Assembly (NCBI GenBank): GCA_903841915.1
Contig: CAIMKO010000300.1
Location: forward strand, 1-5,120
Source: an uncultured Chitinophagaceae bacterium
Lineage (GTDB): Bacteria; Bacteroidota; Bacteroidia; Chitinophagales; Chitinophagaceae
Direction: 5' to 3'
DNA length: 5,120 nucleotides
Positions 1 to 5,120 of the stretch are shown here, piece after piece. Every line of letters starts with the position of its first letter. Position 1 is the stretch's first letter. Made by a program: the position numbers and the translations under genes. Below the pieces are notes generated by a model that had not been told where the DNA came from, made no database searches, and saw only the letters and a list, made by a program, of their open reading frames with translations.

Positions 1-1
1 C

Positions 2-1774
2 TTAGTAACCACATTTGGTGCAGGATTTGGTTTTCTTGCCTATTTGATCCTTTGGATCGCAGCTCCCAGTAGCGCATCCAAAGTGATCGGCTCACAGCGT
101 AAACGTTTGTTTCGTGATCCCGAAGAAAAAATAGTTGCAGGTGTGTGCAGTGGGTTGGCACAATACTTTAATATCAGTGTATGGATCCCCAGATTATTAT
201 TCTTAATTCCATTCATCAGTTTCGTATTTCGTTCAACACATTGGGATTGGTGGGGCTTTCCGCACTTTTTAAGTCTATCATTTAGTCCGGGATCTCTGTT
301 CATCTATATCATTTTCTGGTTAGTGATACCTGAAGCAAAAAGCACATCAGATAAATTAGAAATGAAAGGTGAAAAAGTGGATCTGAATAATATCAAGAAC
401 ACCATTCAGGGCGATATGGAAGGATTTAAGGAACGTGCAGAAAAATTTGGAACCGAAGTAAAAGAAAAAGCACAGGAATGGAGTAAAGAATTCACACAAA
501 CAGTCGGTGAAAAAAGTAAGCAATTTAGCAGTGAAGCAACCAATGTTGCAAGAGAAGCCTCCACTGTTGCGAGGAATAACAGCAGAGGTTTGGGCGATAT
601 CATCGTACTGCTATTTAAAATATTCGCATACTTTATTTTAGGCGTGGTATTATTTGCAGTAGTTGTTAGCTTATTTGCATTGGGTGTGGTATTTACCAGT
701 TTACTGCCTGCTAAAGAATTTGTGATCACGGATGGTTGGCAGGATATTTTTGCCTGGGGTACTTTATTTTTCTTTGTTTGGGTACCGGTAATTGGTATTG
801 TAACATTCATCATTCGCCGTATCGCAAAACTGAGAGGCAACAGCAATTTGATCCGTTATTCATTCTTAGCCTTATGGCTGGTTGGTCTGGCCTGCTTCAT
901 TGGCCTGATCGCATCATTAAGAAATGATTTCCGTTACAGCAATCATGTGGTTGAACAATCCGTAGCCATTGCAAATCCAAAAGTGAACAGTCTTGAATTA
1001 ACGATCCCTCCCTCCAATAAATATTTCAGCAGCAGAAGATGGTTTAAGATGGAACCATTTGCAACTTTTGATGAAGACACGGTCTTTGTTCAGAATATTA
1101 GGGTAAGAATTGTAAAATCAGCATCAGATAGTTTTCAAGTGATAATGGTGAAAATGGCCAATGGCAGGTCTAAGAATGATGCCGATGCCATTGCAGGAAA
1201 GATCAATTATAATATCAATCAGAAAGACAGTGTGCTGATGCTGGATAAAGGAATTGCTTTGACGCAGACTGAAAAATTCCGTAATCAACAGGTGATCTTA
1301 ACGATCGCAGTACCAGTGGGTAAAAGAATAAAAGTGAATGAGAAGATCGGCTGGAATAATTACACACATGTGTCTGTTGGCTGGGATGATGAAGACTGGG
1401 GCTGGAATTATTACAGCGACCAGAATGAAGAAAAATGGAGAAGCAATGTTGAATATATTCAGACAGAAAAAGGACTGGAAAGACTGGACAGACAAAAAGA
1501 TGATGAGGACAATGACAACAGCAATAAGACATTAGATGAATTCAAAAAAAGCAAGGAACAGATCTTGAGAGAAAAGGAACAAAAGCTGAGAGAACTGAAA
1601 GAAATCGACAAACAATTGGATACTCCGGCAGACAGTTCAAAGTATCATTATCAACCCGAAGCTCCAAAGAAATCTGACAATAAAAAAACAGTACAATCTG
1701 CAAATGTAAATTTGCGAAACACAGAGTTACCCGTTATTTCAAGAGATCTTTTAATGATGCGGTTCTCTATCTAA
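2..1774 (+). CDS. PspC domain-containing membrane protein, 5'-truncated by the window edge
   Basis: The frame is open from base 2, so the start codon lies upstream; 590 residues are visible. Residues 1-22 look like the tail of a first PspC domain (a hydrophobic helix ending LILWIAAP). A second PspC domain follows at about 33-111, with the hallmark RKRLFRDPEEKIVAGVCSGL and a final hydrophobic helix ending FWLVIPEAK. Residues 136-192 are a charged, Ala/Lys/Glu-rich amphipathic stretch. Three membrane segments lie near 200-226, 250-272 and 285-306. Residues 319-454 alternate like beta strands, followed by a Trp/Asp-rich patch (WDDEDWGWNYY) and a Lys/Glu coiled coil at 511-540. PspC proteins sit in the inner membrane and, in enterobacteria, take part in the phage-shock response to membrane damage. 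The large multi-domain form is familiar from Bacteroidota, but its exact role is unknown. The PspC call is firm; a stress role is inferred from the family. The TTG at 44 is internal to the first domain and is not the start. Confidence 0.88.
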   Translation, partial: LVTTFGAGFGFLAYLILWIAAPSSASKVIGSQRKRLFRDPEEKIVAGVCSGLAQYFNISVWIPRLLFLIPFISFVFRSTHWDWWGFPHFLSLSFSPGSLFIYIIFWLVIPEAKSTSDKLEMKGEKVDLNNIKNTIQGDMEGFKERAEKFGTEVKEKAQEWSKEFTQTVGEKSKQFSSEATNVAREASTVARNNSRGLGDIIVLLFKIFAYFILGVVLFAVVVSLFALGVVFTSLLPAKEFVITDGWQDIFAWGTLFFFVWVPVIGIVTFIIRRIAKLRGNSNLIRYSFLALWLVGLACFIGLIASLRNDFRYSNHVVEQSVAIANPKVNSLELTIPPSNKYFSSRRWFKMEPFATFDEDTVFVQNIRVRIVKSASDSFQVIMVKMANGRSKNDADAIAGKINYNINQKDSVLMLDKGIALTQTEKFRNQQVILTIAVPVGKRIKVNEKIGWNNYTHVSVGWDDEDWGWNYYSDQNEEKWRSNVEYIQTEKGLERLDRQKDDEDNDNSNKTLDEFKKSKEQILREKEQKLRELKEIDKQLDTPADSSKYHYQPEAPKKSDNKKTVQSANVNLRNTELPVISRDLLMMRFSI

Positions 1775-1796
1775 ACTCGGTTGAAGTTGGGAGTAA

Positions 1797-1830
1797 AAGT
1801 ACCTCTTGCTGTTCTCGGAAGGAGGTACTT
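1797..1830. repeat. Inverted repeat after the PspC gene, possible weak terminator
   Basis: A perfect 9-bp inverted repeat: AAGTACCTC at 1797-1805 pairs with GAGGTACTT at 1822-1830 around a 16-nt loop. GGG at 1789-1791 and CCC at 1831-1833 could extend the stem across a bulge. It begins 22 nt after the PspC stop codon, so it may stop or stabilise that transcript. Only a short T stretch follows (CCCTTTGTT), which makes it a poor intrinsic terminator. It could instead be a dispersed intergenic repeat or a protein-binding site. Confidence 0.5.
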
Positions 1831-1833
1831 CCC

Positions 1834-1857
1834 TTTGTTAAAATCAAAATTATTTTG
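1834..1857 (+). promoter_or_regulatory. Weak Bacteroidota-type promoter candidate for the small lipoprotein gene
   Basis: TTATTTTG at 1850-1857 differs from the TAnnTTTG -7 box at one position, and TTTG at 1834-1837 could be a -33 element. The gap between them is only 12 nt, shorter than the usual 17 or more. If this box is used, transcription would begin near 1863. That is downstream of the ATG at 1859 and would favour the ATG at 1871. This is a tentative call. Confidence 0.27.
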
Positions 1858-1870
1858 TATGAAGGGTTTC

Positions 1871-2239
1871 ATGAACAATAAACTGATGATCGTTTTTTCT
1901 TTATTTGTATTGATCGCTTTCTCTTCTTGTCATTACCGGCACAATACGAATATCTCTATCCATGAGCAAAGAGATTCCTACGAATTCTATGCATCGTACA
2001 ATGAAAATAAGACGCCAAAAGTGCAGCGTTATTTAGATGAAAGGTTGGGATCGAGTGAATTCTACAAGTCTGAACTTGACAATTATGATCGTACCGAAGT
2101 GATGAATGATGATACTAAATTTTACATTCAGTCAGAACCCGGCAGATTAAAAATAAAACTGGATAAAAGGGAAAATACAGAAGCCTCTTATAAAAGAGTG
2201 AAACATATTTGTGATGGATTGAAAGATGTTTTAAAATAA
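1871..2239 (+). CDS. Small lipoprotein of unknown function
   Basis: Encodes 122 residues from the ATG at 1871. Residues 1-20 form a lipoprotein signal: a short basic start (MNNK), a hydrophobic core, and AFSSC with Cys20 as the expected lipidation site. The mature part is about 100 residues, hydrophilic, with no further membrane segment. It contains SYEFYASYNENKTPKVQRYL and, near the C-terminus, GRLKIKLDKRENTEASYKRV. I do not recognise a named domain. The sequence reminds me of conserved hypothetical Bacteroidota lipoproteins, but this is from memory. An ATG at 1859 would add four residues (MKGF) and also keep a working signal, so the start is uncertain by 12 nt. A TTG at 1781 would put 30 residues before the signal core and run through the inverted repeat, so it is unlikely. 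It lies 96 nt after the PspC gene on the same strand and may share its envelope context. A strong terminator follows it. Confidence 0.82.
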   Translation: MNNKLMIVFSLFVLIAFSSCHYRHNTNISIHEQRDSYEFYASYNENKTPKVQRYLDERLGSSEFYKSELDNYDRTEVMNDDTKFYIQSEPGRLKIKLDKRENTEASYKRVKHICDGLKDVLK

Positions 2240-2276
2240 GAATCATAAGTTTTTCTATTGTGCGTTAGCTTTGGTT

Positions 2277-2316
2277 TAAAAGCAGTAAGTATAACAACTT
2301 GCTGCTTTTATTTTTT
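2277..2316 (+). terminator. Strong rho-independent terminator after the lipoprotein gene
   Basis: A 14-bp stem: TAAAAGCAGTAAGT (2277-2290) pairs with ACTTGCTGCTTTTA (2297-2310), with a single G-U wobble and a 6-nt loop ATAACA. Six T residues follow directly (2311-2316). It lies 37 nt after the lipoprotein stop codon. The flanking A-rich left arm could also let it work on the opposite strand. It separates the PspC/lipoprotein pair from gcvT. Confidence 0.88.
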
Positions 2317-2342
2317 CGGGCATAGTGTAATGCCTATTTTTG
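2314..2342 (+). promoter_or_regulatory. Bacteroidota-type promoter for gcvT
   Basis: TATTTTTG at 2335-2342 matches the TAnnTTTG -7 box exactly. At the expected distance (17 nt) upstream is TTTC at 2314-2317, one base off the TTTG -33 element and overlapping the end of the terminator's T run. Transcription would start near 2348, giving a leader of about 20 nt before the ATG at 2368. No Shine-Dalgarno sequence is seen in that AT-rich leader. Confidence 0.6.
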
Positions 2343-2367
2343 TTGAACTAATAAACAAATACCGAAA

Positions 2368-3453
2368 ATGAAAAATACAGCATTCACCGAAAAGCATATT
2401 GCACTGGGCGCAAAAATGGCTGAGTTCGCGGGTTACAATATGCCCATCAGTTATAGCGGTATAAATGATGAACATGCAACAGTGCGTAATAATGCAGGCA
2501 TCTTCGATGTGAGCCATATGGGTGAATTTATTCTGAAAGGAGAGAATGCTTTGGACCTGATCCAACGTGTTACAACGAATGATGCTTCCAAACTGACAGC
2601 CGGAAAAGCACAATACAGTTGTTTACCTAATAAAGAAGGTGGCATTGTTGATGACCTATTGGTGTATTGTCTGGAAGAGAATAAAGCATACATGCTGGTA
2701 GTGAATGCAAGCAATATTGAAAAGGACTGGAACTGGATCTCTTCATTCAATTCTAAAAATGTGGAGATGCATAATATCAGCGACAAGACTTGTTTGCTGG
2801 CTATTCAGGGCCCTAATGCAACAAAGATCTTACAACCCTTGACCGATATTGATATTTTAAATATGAAGTATTACACTTTTGCAAAAGGAAAATTTGCGGG
2901 AGTGGATAATGTATTGATCAGTGCAACAGGTTATACCGGAGCAGGTGGCGTTGAAATATATTTTGAGGATAAAGATGGTGATGCAGAAAAAATATGGAAT
3001 GCCATTTTTGAGATAGGTGGACCACAGGGATTAAAACCGATCGGGCTTGGTGCCAGAGATACGCTTCGTTTAGAAATGGGGTTCTGTTTATACGGGAATG
3101 ATATTGATGACACAACTTCGCCACTCGAAAGCGGATTGGGATGGATCACCAAATTCACGAAAGATTTTACGAATAAATCTTTTTTTGAAAAGCAAAAAAC
3201 AGAAGGTGTAAAAAGAAAATTGGTAGGTTTTGAAATGATCGATCGCGGTATTCCCCGTCATGATTACATCATTAAAGATGCTGCCGGAAATGCGATAGGT
3301 AAAGTAAGCAGCGGCACACAGGCGCCGTCTTTGGGGAAAGCAGTTGGGCTGGGCTATGTAGCCGTTGAGCATGCCGCATTGGATAGCGATATCTTTATCG
3401 ATATACGCAACACATTGGTAAAAGCGAAAGTGGTTAAATTCCCGTTTGTTTAA
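2368..3453 (+). CDS. gcvT: Aminomethyltransferase (glycine cleavage system T-protein)
   Basis: GcvT works in the cytoplasm. It takes the aminomethyl group carried on the lipoyl arm of H-protein, passes the one-carbon unit to tetrahydrofolate to form 5,10-methylene-THF, and releases ammonia. The 361 residues match the usual family length of about 360-370. Family blocks appear in order: IFDVSHMGEF (45-54), TTNDASKL and AQYSCLPNKEGGIVDD (69-96), LLAIQGPNA, SATGYTGAGGVEIY, and GLGARDTLRLEMGFCLYGND followed by SPLESGLGW. The C-terminal barrel has GKVSSGTQAPSLGKAVGLGYV. The conserved catalytic aspartate of the family falls at Asp95/Asp96. The common GWxMPVxY block reads GYNMPISY here, a mild Trp-to-Tyr change. 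The ATG at 2368 fits the promoter and the family N-terminus. gcvH and gcvP are not in this window, so the rest of the system must be encoded elsewhere. The stop codon TAA shares its last A with the ATG of the next gene. Confidence 0.97.
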   Translation: MKNTAFTEKHIALGAKMAEFAGYNMPISYSGINDEHATVRNNAGIFDVSHMGEFILKGENALDLIQRVTTNDASKLTAGKAQYSCLPNKEGGIVDDLLVYCLEENKAYMLVVNASNIEKDWNWISSFNSKNVEMHNISDKTCLLAIQGPNATKILQPLTDIDILNMKYYTFAKGKFAGVDNVLISATGYTGAGGVEIYFEDKDGDAEKIWNAIFEIGGPQGLKPIGLGARDTLRLEMGFCLYGNDIDDTTSPLESGLGWITKFTKDFTNKSFFEKQKTEGVKRKLVGFEMIDRGIPRHDYIIKDAAGNAIGKVSSGTQAPSLGKAVGLGYVAVEHAALDSDIFIDIRNTLVKAKVVKFPFV

Positions 3454-3836
3454 TGAGAAATAAATTAATCATTCTCTTATTCAGCATTTTATTATTTGCC
3501 TGTCACCGTAAATCAATACCCGGTGGCGAAGGAAATACAGTATCCGAAACAGGATATGCTTCTTTTTATTCCGATAGTTTTGATGGCAAGCCCACTTCGA
3601 ACGGTGAAACATTCCGTCAGAATAAATTAACAGCAGCTCATAAAAAGGTTGCATTTGGTACGAATGTAAAGGTGACGAATCTCTCTAATGATAAATCTGT
3701 GATCGTTCGGATCAATGACCGTGGTCCCTTTGTAAGCGGAAGGATCATTGATCTCAGTAAAGCTGCGGCAAAACAAATTGATATGATTGGGGCAGGGGTT
3801 GCTAAAGTACGAATAGAATACAGAAGAAAGCTATAA
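3453..3836 (+). CDS. RlpA-like double-psi beta-barrel lipoprotein
   Basis: Encodes 127 residues. The first 17 form a lipoprotein signal (MRNKLIILLFSILLFAC) with Cys17 as the lipidation site, so the protein is probably membrane-anchored in the envelope. Residues 33-124 are an RlpA-type double-psi beta-barrel, with GYASFYSDSFDGKPTSNGE, LTAAHKKVAFGTNVKV, VRINDRGPF and GRIIDLSKAAA. Glu52, His63 and Asp89 keep the spacing of the residues I recall as essential in Pseudomonas RlpA, a lytic transglycosylase acting on stem-peptide-free glycan at the septum. There is no C-terminal SPOR domain, so septal targeting as in longer RlpA proteins is not evident. A peptidoglycan-cleaving role is inferred from the family. 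Its ATG overlaps the gcvT stop (TAATG), which suggests co-transcription and translational coupling. The last codons, including the stop, lie inside the heptamer repeat that follows. Confidence 0.93.
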   Translation: MRNKLIILLFSILLFACHRKSIPGGEGNTVSETGYASFYSDSFDGKPTSNGETFRQNKLTAAHKKVAFGTNVKVTNLSNDKSVIVRINDRGPFVSGRIIDLSKAAAKQIDMIGAGVAKVRIEYRRKL

Positions 3837-3898
3837 GCTATTAGCTTCGAGCCGCGAGCATTTGCTCATTGCTCATAGCTCACTGCTCGCAGCTAAGC
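3829..3898. repeat. 70-bp inverted repeat built of 7-bp units
   Basis: AGC recurs exactly every 7 bases at 3829, 3836, 3843, 3850 and 3857. Its reverse complement GCT then recurs every 7 bases at 3864, 3871, 3878, 3885 and 3892. The two sets are mirror-symmetric about 3861.5. The four bases between the fixed triplets vary (for example AGCTATA, AGCTATT, AGCTTCG, then GCTCATT, GCTCATA, GCTCACT). The best stem I can draw pairs 3841-3859 with 3878-3896: 19 positions with three not Watson-Crick, one of which is a wobble. A tighter inner hairpin is GAGCA (3856-3860) with TGCTC (3863-3867). It may act as a transcript end or stabiliser for gcvT and the RlpA-like gene. There is no clear T run, so a classical terminator is unlikely. 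It lacks spacers and so is not a CRISPR array. Confidence 0.85.
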
Positions 3899-3931
3899 TA
3901 TAAATCCCAAATCATCATCCCCATTCTCGTG

Positions 3932-3960
3932 TTTGCAACGAAAATTCTAATTTATATTTG
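3932..3960 (+). promoter_or_regulatory. Near-consensus Bacteroidota promoter for the comB-like gene
   Basis: TTTG at 3932-3935 and TATATTTG at 3953-3960 match the -33 and -7 elements exactly, with a 17-nt spacer. The start of transcription is expected only a few bases after 3960, which places it next to the ATG at 3968. The mRNA would then be nearly leaderless. The promoter also argues against an N-terminal extension of the gene into the repeat. Confidence 0.75.
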
Positions 3961-3967
3961 CGGCCTT

Positions 3968-4690
3968 ATGAGTAACAAACCTGTTCTGCATACAATTCTG
4001 TCTCCGCGATTATTGGATATCTATGATGTAAGCAATAGTATTGTTGTGATCATTGATGTTTTCAGGGCTACATCAACCATTTCTACCGCATTGTTTAACG
4101 GAGCTGCTAAAGTAATTCCGGTGGATAATGTTGCAAAATGTATTGAACTCGGAAACGCAACACTTAACAGTATTACAGCGGGTGAACGTGATGGGAAAAT
4201 TATCGAAGGACTTGCTCATGGGAATTCTCCTGCCGAATATCCGCGCCGTTTTGTGGAAGGGAAAACACTTGTATTAACCACCACCAACGGCACTAAATTA
4301 CTGCATATGGCTTTGAAGAAGGGGGCAGATGAAGTGATCACCGGAAGTTTCACTAACCTCTCTGCTGTTTGTGAGCATTTAATAGCACAACAGAAAAATG
4401 TGATACTGGGTTGTTCTGCCTGGAAGGATAAATTCAATTTGGAAGATACATTATTTGCAGGCGCAGTGATCAGCAGGATTAAAGAACAATTCACGATCCA
4501 TTGCGATTCTTCACTGATGGCAGAAGATATGTATCATTTACATAAAAAAGATATGAAAGATTTTATTCGCCGCACCACCCATTGGCATCGCCTAGCTGCA
4601 TTTGGTTTGGAGAAAGACCTGGAATATTGTGTGAGTGAAGATGTCGCCAATATCTTACCTGTTTATAAGAATGGGGCTTTAACTGTTTAG
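3968..4690 (+). CDS. comB: 2-phosphosulfolactate phosphatase family protein (ComB-like)
   Basis: ComB removes phosphate from (2R)-phospho-3-sulfolactate to give 3-sulfolactate, using Mg2+. This was established as an early step of coenzyme M synthesis in methanogens. The 240 residues fit the usual length. Family blocks seen are VVIIDVFRATSTI (26-38, with Asp30 and Arg33), AGERDGK (71-77), LAHGNSPAE (82-90), LTTTNGTK (103-110) and FNLEDTLFAGAVI (156-168). A C-terminal stretch has DLEYC and the usual D...ILPVY end. The ATG at 3968 is chosen because it begins at the family N-terminus and sits just behind a consensus promoter. Reading on upstream would translate the repeat and both promoter boxes. 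No comA or other coenzyme M gene is in view, and Bacteroidota are not known to use coenzyme M. The real substrate here may differ, or sulfolactate may serve another purpose such as sulfonate metabolism. Family membership is firm; the pathway is open. Confidence 0.92.
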   Translation: MSNKPVLHTILSPRLLDIYDVSNSIVVIIDVFRATSTISTALFNGAAKVIPVDNVAKCIELGNATLNSITAGERDGKIIEGLAHGNSPAEYPRRFVEGKTLVLTTTNGTKLLHMALKKGADEVITGSFTNLSAVCEHLIAQQKNVILGCSAWKDKFNLEDTLFAGAVISRIKEQFTIHCDSSLMAEDMYHLHKKDMKDFIRRTTHWHRLAAFGLEKDLEYCVSEDVANILPVYKNGALTV

Positions 4691-4730
4691 AAAGAAACAA
4701 ACCTGTGAATATCGGAATAAAAAAGCATGC

Positions 4731-4757
4731 AAAATGTCTTTTCCCGACATCTTTTTT
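4731..4757 (+). terminator. Short intrinsic terminator candidate after the comB-like gene
   Basis: ATGTC (4734-4738) pairs with GACAT (4746-4750) around the loop TTTTCCC. After one A-C mismatch, AAA at 4731-4733 faces the T run that follows (4752-4757, six T). The stem is short and A/T-rich at its base, so it is weaker than the one at 2277-2316. Its place 40 nt after the stop codon fits a terminator. Confidence 0.5.
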
Positions 4758-4818
4758 CTTAACAAACATTTCATTCACATAGGCTTCTTTTGAACCCAAA
4801 TTGTCGGCTTCATTCCTT

Positions 4819-4826
4819 TACTTTTG
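4819..4826 (+). promoter_or_regulatory. -7 box of the promoter for the right-edge gene
   Basis: TACTTTTG matches TAnnTTTG exactly. The -33 side is weak: TTG at 4801-4803 is 15 nt upstream, and TTTG at 4789-4792 is 26 nt upstream. Transcription would begin near 4832, leaving a leader of about 90 nt before the ATG at 4925. That is much longer than the leaders predicted for the other genes here. Confidence 0.5.
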
Positions 4827-4861
4827 CAAATTGCCCTTTTAAGAATGGAAGACAGTTGTGG

Positions 4862-4881
4862 AATGACTGCTCACAGTCATT
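4862..4881. promoter_or_regulatory. Perfect 8-bp hairpin or palindrome in the leader of the right-edge gene
   Basis: AATGACTG (4862-4869) and CAGTCATT (4874-4881) pair fully around the loop CTCA. The hairpin is flanked by two copies of ACAGTTGT (4852-4859 and 4886-4893) and by AGACA (4850-4854) complementary to TGTCT (4894-4898), which could close an outer stem. It may be an RNA leader structure or an operator. Only four T residues follow the right arm (4880-4883), two of them inside the stem, so it is a weak attenuator at best. Confidence 0.45.
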
Positions 4882-4924
4882 TTGAACAGTTGTTGTCTGT
4901 TAAAAATAAACCAGCACCTGAACT

Positions 4925-5120
4925 ATGGCTTTACCTTATCTCGTTAAGCATATCTATAACAATGGCTCTGAAGAAGTGATCCGTCGCGGGAAAAAGATCC
5001 ATGCATTGGGCAATGTGGAATTGATAGAATATGATGAGTTGATGAACTCAGTGATATTTCGGGTAAAGGATGATAGCTATGCCACTTATTATAAAGTGCA
5101 TATTAACAAGTACAAGGATC
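4925..5120 (+). CDS. N-terminus of a probable SWIM zinc finger / SNF2-type helicase, cut by the window edge
   Basis: Open from the ATG at 4925 to the right edge; 65 residues are visible, with no stop and no Shine-Dalgarno sequence. The fragment has a basic IRRGKKIHALGNVELIEYD stretch and then VIFRVKDDSYATYYKVHI. This arrangement (RG...G-V..., an acidic patch, then a V.F.V...Y.V.I strand) resembles the segment just before the CxCx(n)CxH zinc finger in bacterial SNF2 helicases with an N-terminal SWIM domain. The zinc ligands and helicase motifs would lie beyond the window, so the call rests on a short pattern remembered from the family. A gene is well supported by the long open frame with a natural start and a promoter upstream; the product name is tentative. 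Confidence 0.55.
   Translation, partial: MALPYLVKHIYNNGSEEVIRRGKKIHALGNVELIEYDELMNSVIFRVKDDSYATYYKVHINKYKD

Noticed and set aside
44..46. TTG at 44 as the start of the PspC protein
   Set aside because: The frame is open to the window edge, and the residues before it complete the last helix of an earlier PspC domain.
406..846. 146-residue minus-strand open frame
   Set aside because: It lies antisense to the PspC coding region, has a low-complexity Thr/Asn/Ser-rich composition with no domain, and has no promoter or start context.
736..927. 63-residue plus-strand frame inside the PspC gene
   Set aside because: It overlaps the membrane segments in another frame. The hydrophobic look comes from the real gene's codons.
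1215..1532. Minus-strand frames within 1215-1532 and a plus-strand frame at 1338-1535
   Set aside because: All are alternate-frame shadows of the PspC protein's C-terminal domain, with Cys/His/Ser-rich or Met/Lys-rich composition typical of such shadows.
1781..1870. A TTG start at 1781 for the lipoprotein gene
   Set aside because: It would translate the inverted repeat and bury the lipoprotein signal 30 residues in. ATGs at 1859 and 1871 fit the signal far better.
3829..3898. CRISPR array or integron attachment site at the heptamer repeat
   Set aside because: Units are 7 bp with no spacers, and no cas or integrase gene is present. The symmetry is that of a hairpin repeat.
3869..3967. An in-frame N-terminal extension of the comB-like gene starting at 3869
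   Set aside because: It would begin inside the heptamer repeat and run through both promoter elements. The family N-terminus and consensus promoter place the start at 3968.
4563..4799. 78-residue minus-strand frame over the end of the comB-like gene
   Set aside because: It is antisense to the conserved ComB C-terminus and to the terminator region, with no recognisable domain.
4691..4924. A small RNA gene or riboswitch in the comB to right-edge gap
   Set aside because: The gap holds a weak terminator, a -7 box and a hairpin leader, but I recognise no known riboswitch or RNA family.

Overview
The window looks like a chromosomal segment of a Bacteroidota bacterium, probably in or near the family Chitinophagaceae. 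It is AT-rich. Three intergenic regions carry the TAnnTTTG -7 promoter box typical of this phylum, most start codons lack a Shine-Dalgarno sequence, and two short proteins have lipoprotein signals. The protein set (multi-PspC protein, lone gcvT, small RlpA-like lipoprotein, orphan ComB homologue) also fits. The lineage is inferred from these traits, not from a database search. All six supported genes read left to right.

Layout: (1) 2-1774 is the 3' part of a large PspC-domain membrane protein whose start lies outside the window. (2) An inverted repeat (1797-1830) separates it from a small lipoprotein of unknown function at 1871-2239. A strong intrinsic terminator follows at 2277-2316. (3) gcvT, the T-protein of the glycine cleavage system, occupies 2368-3453 behind its own -7 box. 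Its stop codon overlaps the start of a small RlpA-like lipoprotein (3453-3836). (4) From the last codons of that gene to about 3898 lies a 70-bp inverted repeat built of 7-bp units, five AGCnnnn followed by five GCTnnnn. (5) A near-consensus promoter (3932-3960) sits directly in front of a ComB-family 2-phosphosulfolactate phosphatase gene (3968-4690), which may be transcribed almost leaderless. (6) A weak terminator, a third -7 box and a roughly 90-nt leader with a perfect 8-bp hairpin precede a gene cut by the right edge (4925 onward). Its N-terminus resembles the region before the SWIM zinc finger of SNF2-type helicases.

The PspC protein and the lipoprotein are plausibly an envelope-related pair. 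gcvT (one-carbon metabolism) and the RlpA-like gene (cell wall) are coupled by overlap rather than by obvious function. The comB gene and the last gene each appear to have their own promoter. I saw no mobile element, CRISPR array, tRNA or rRNA, and no clear evidence of a new multi-gene system. The most unusual structure is the heptamer inverted repeat at 3829-3898.
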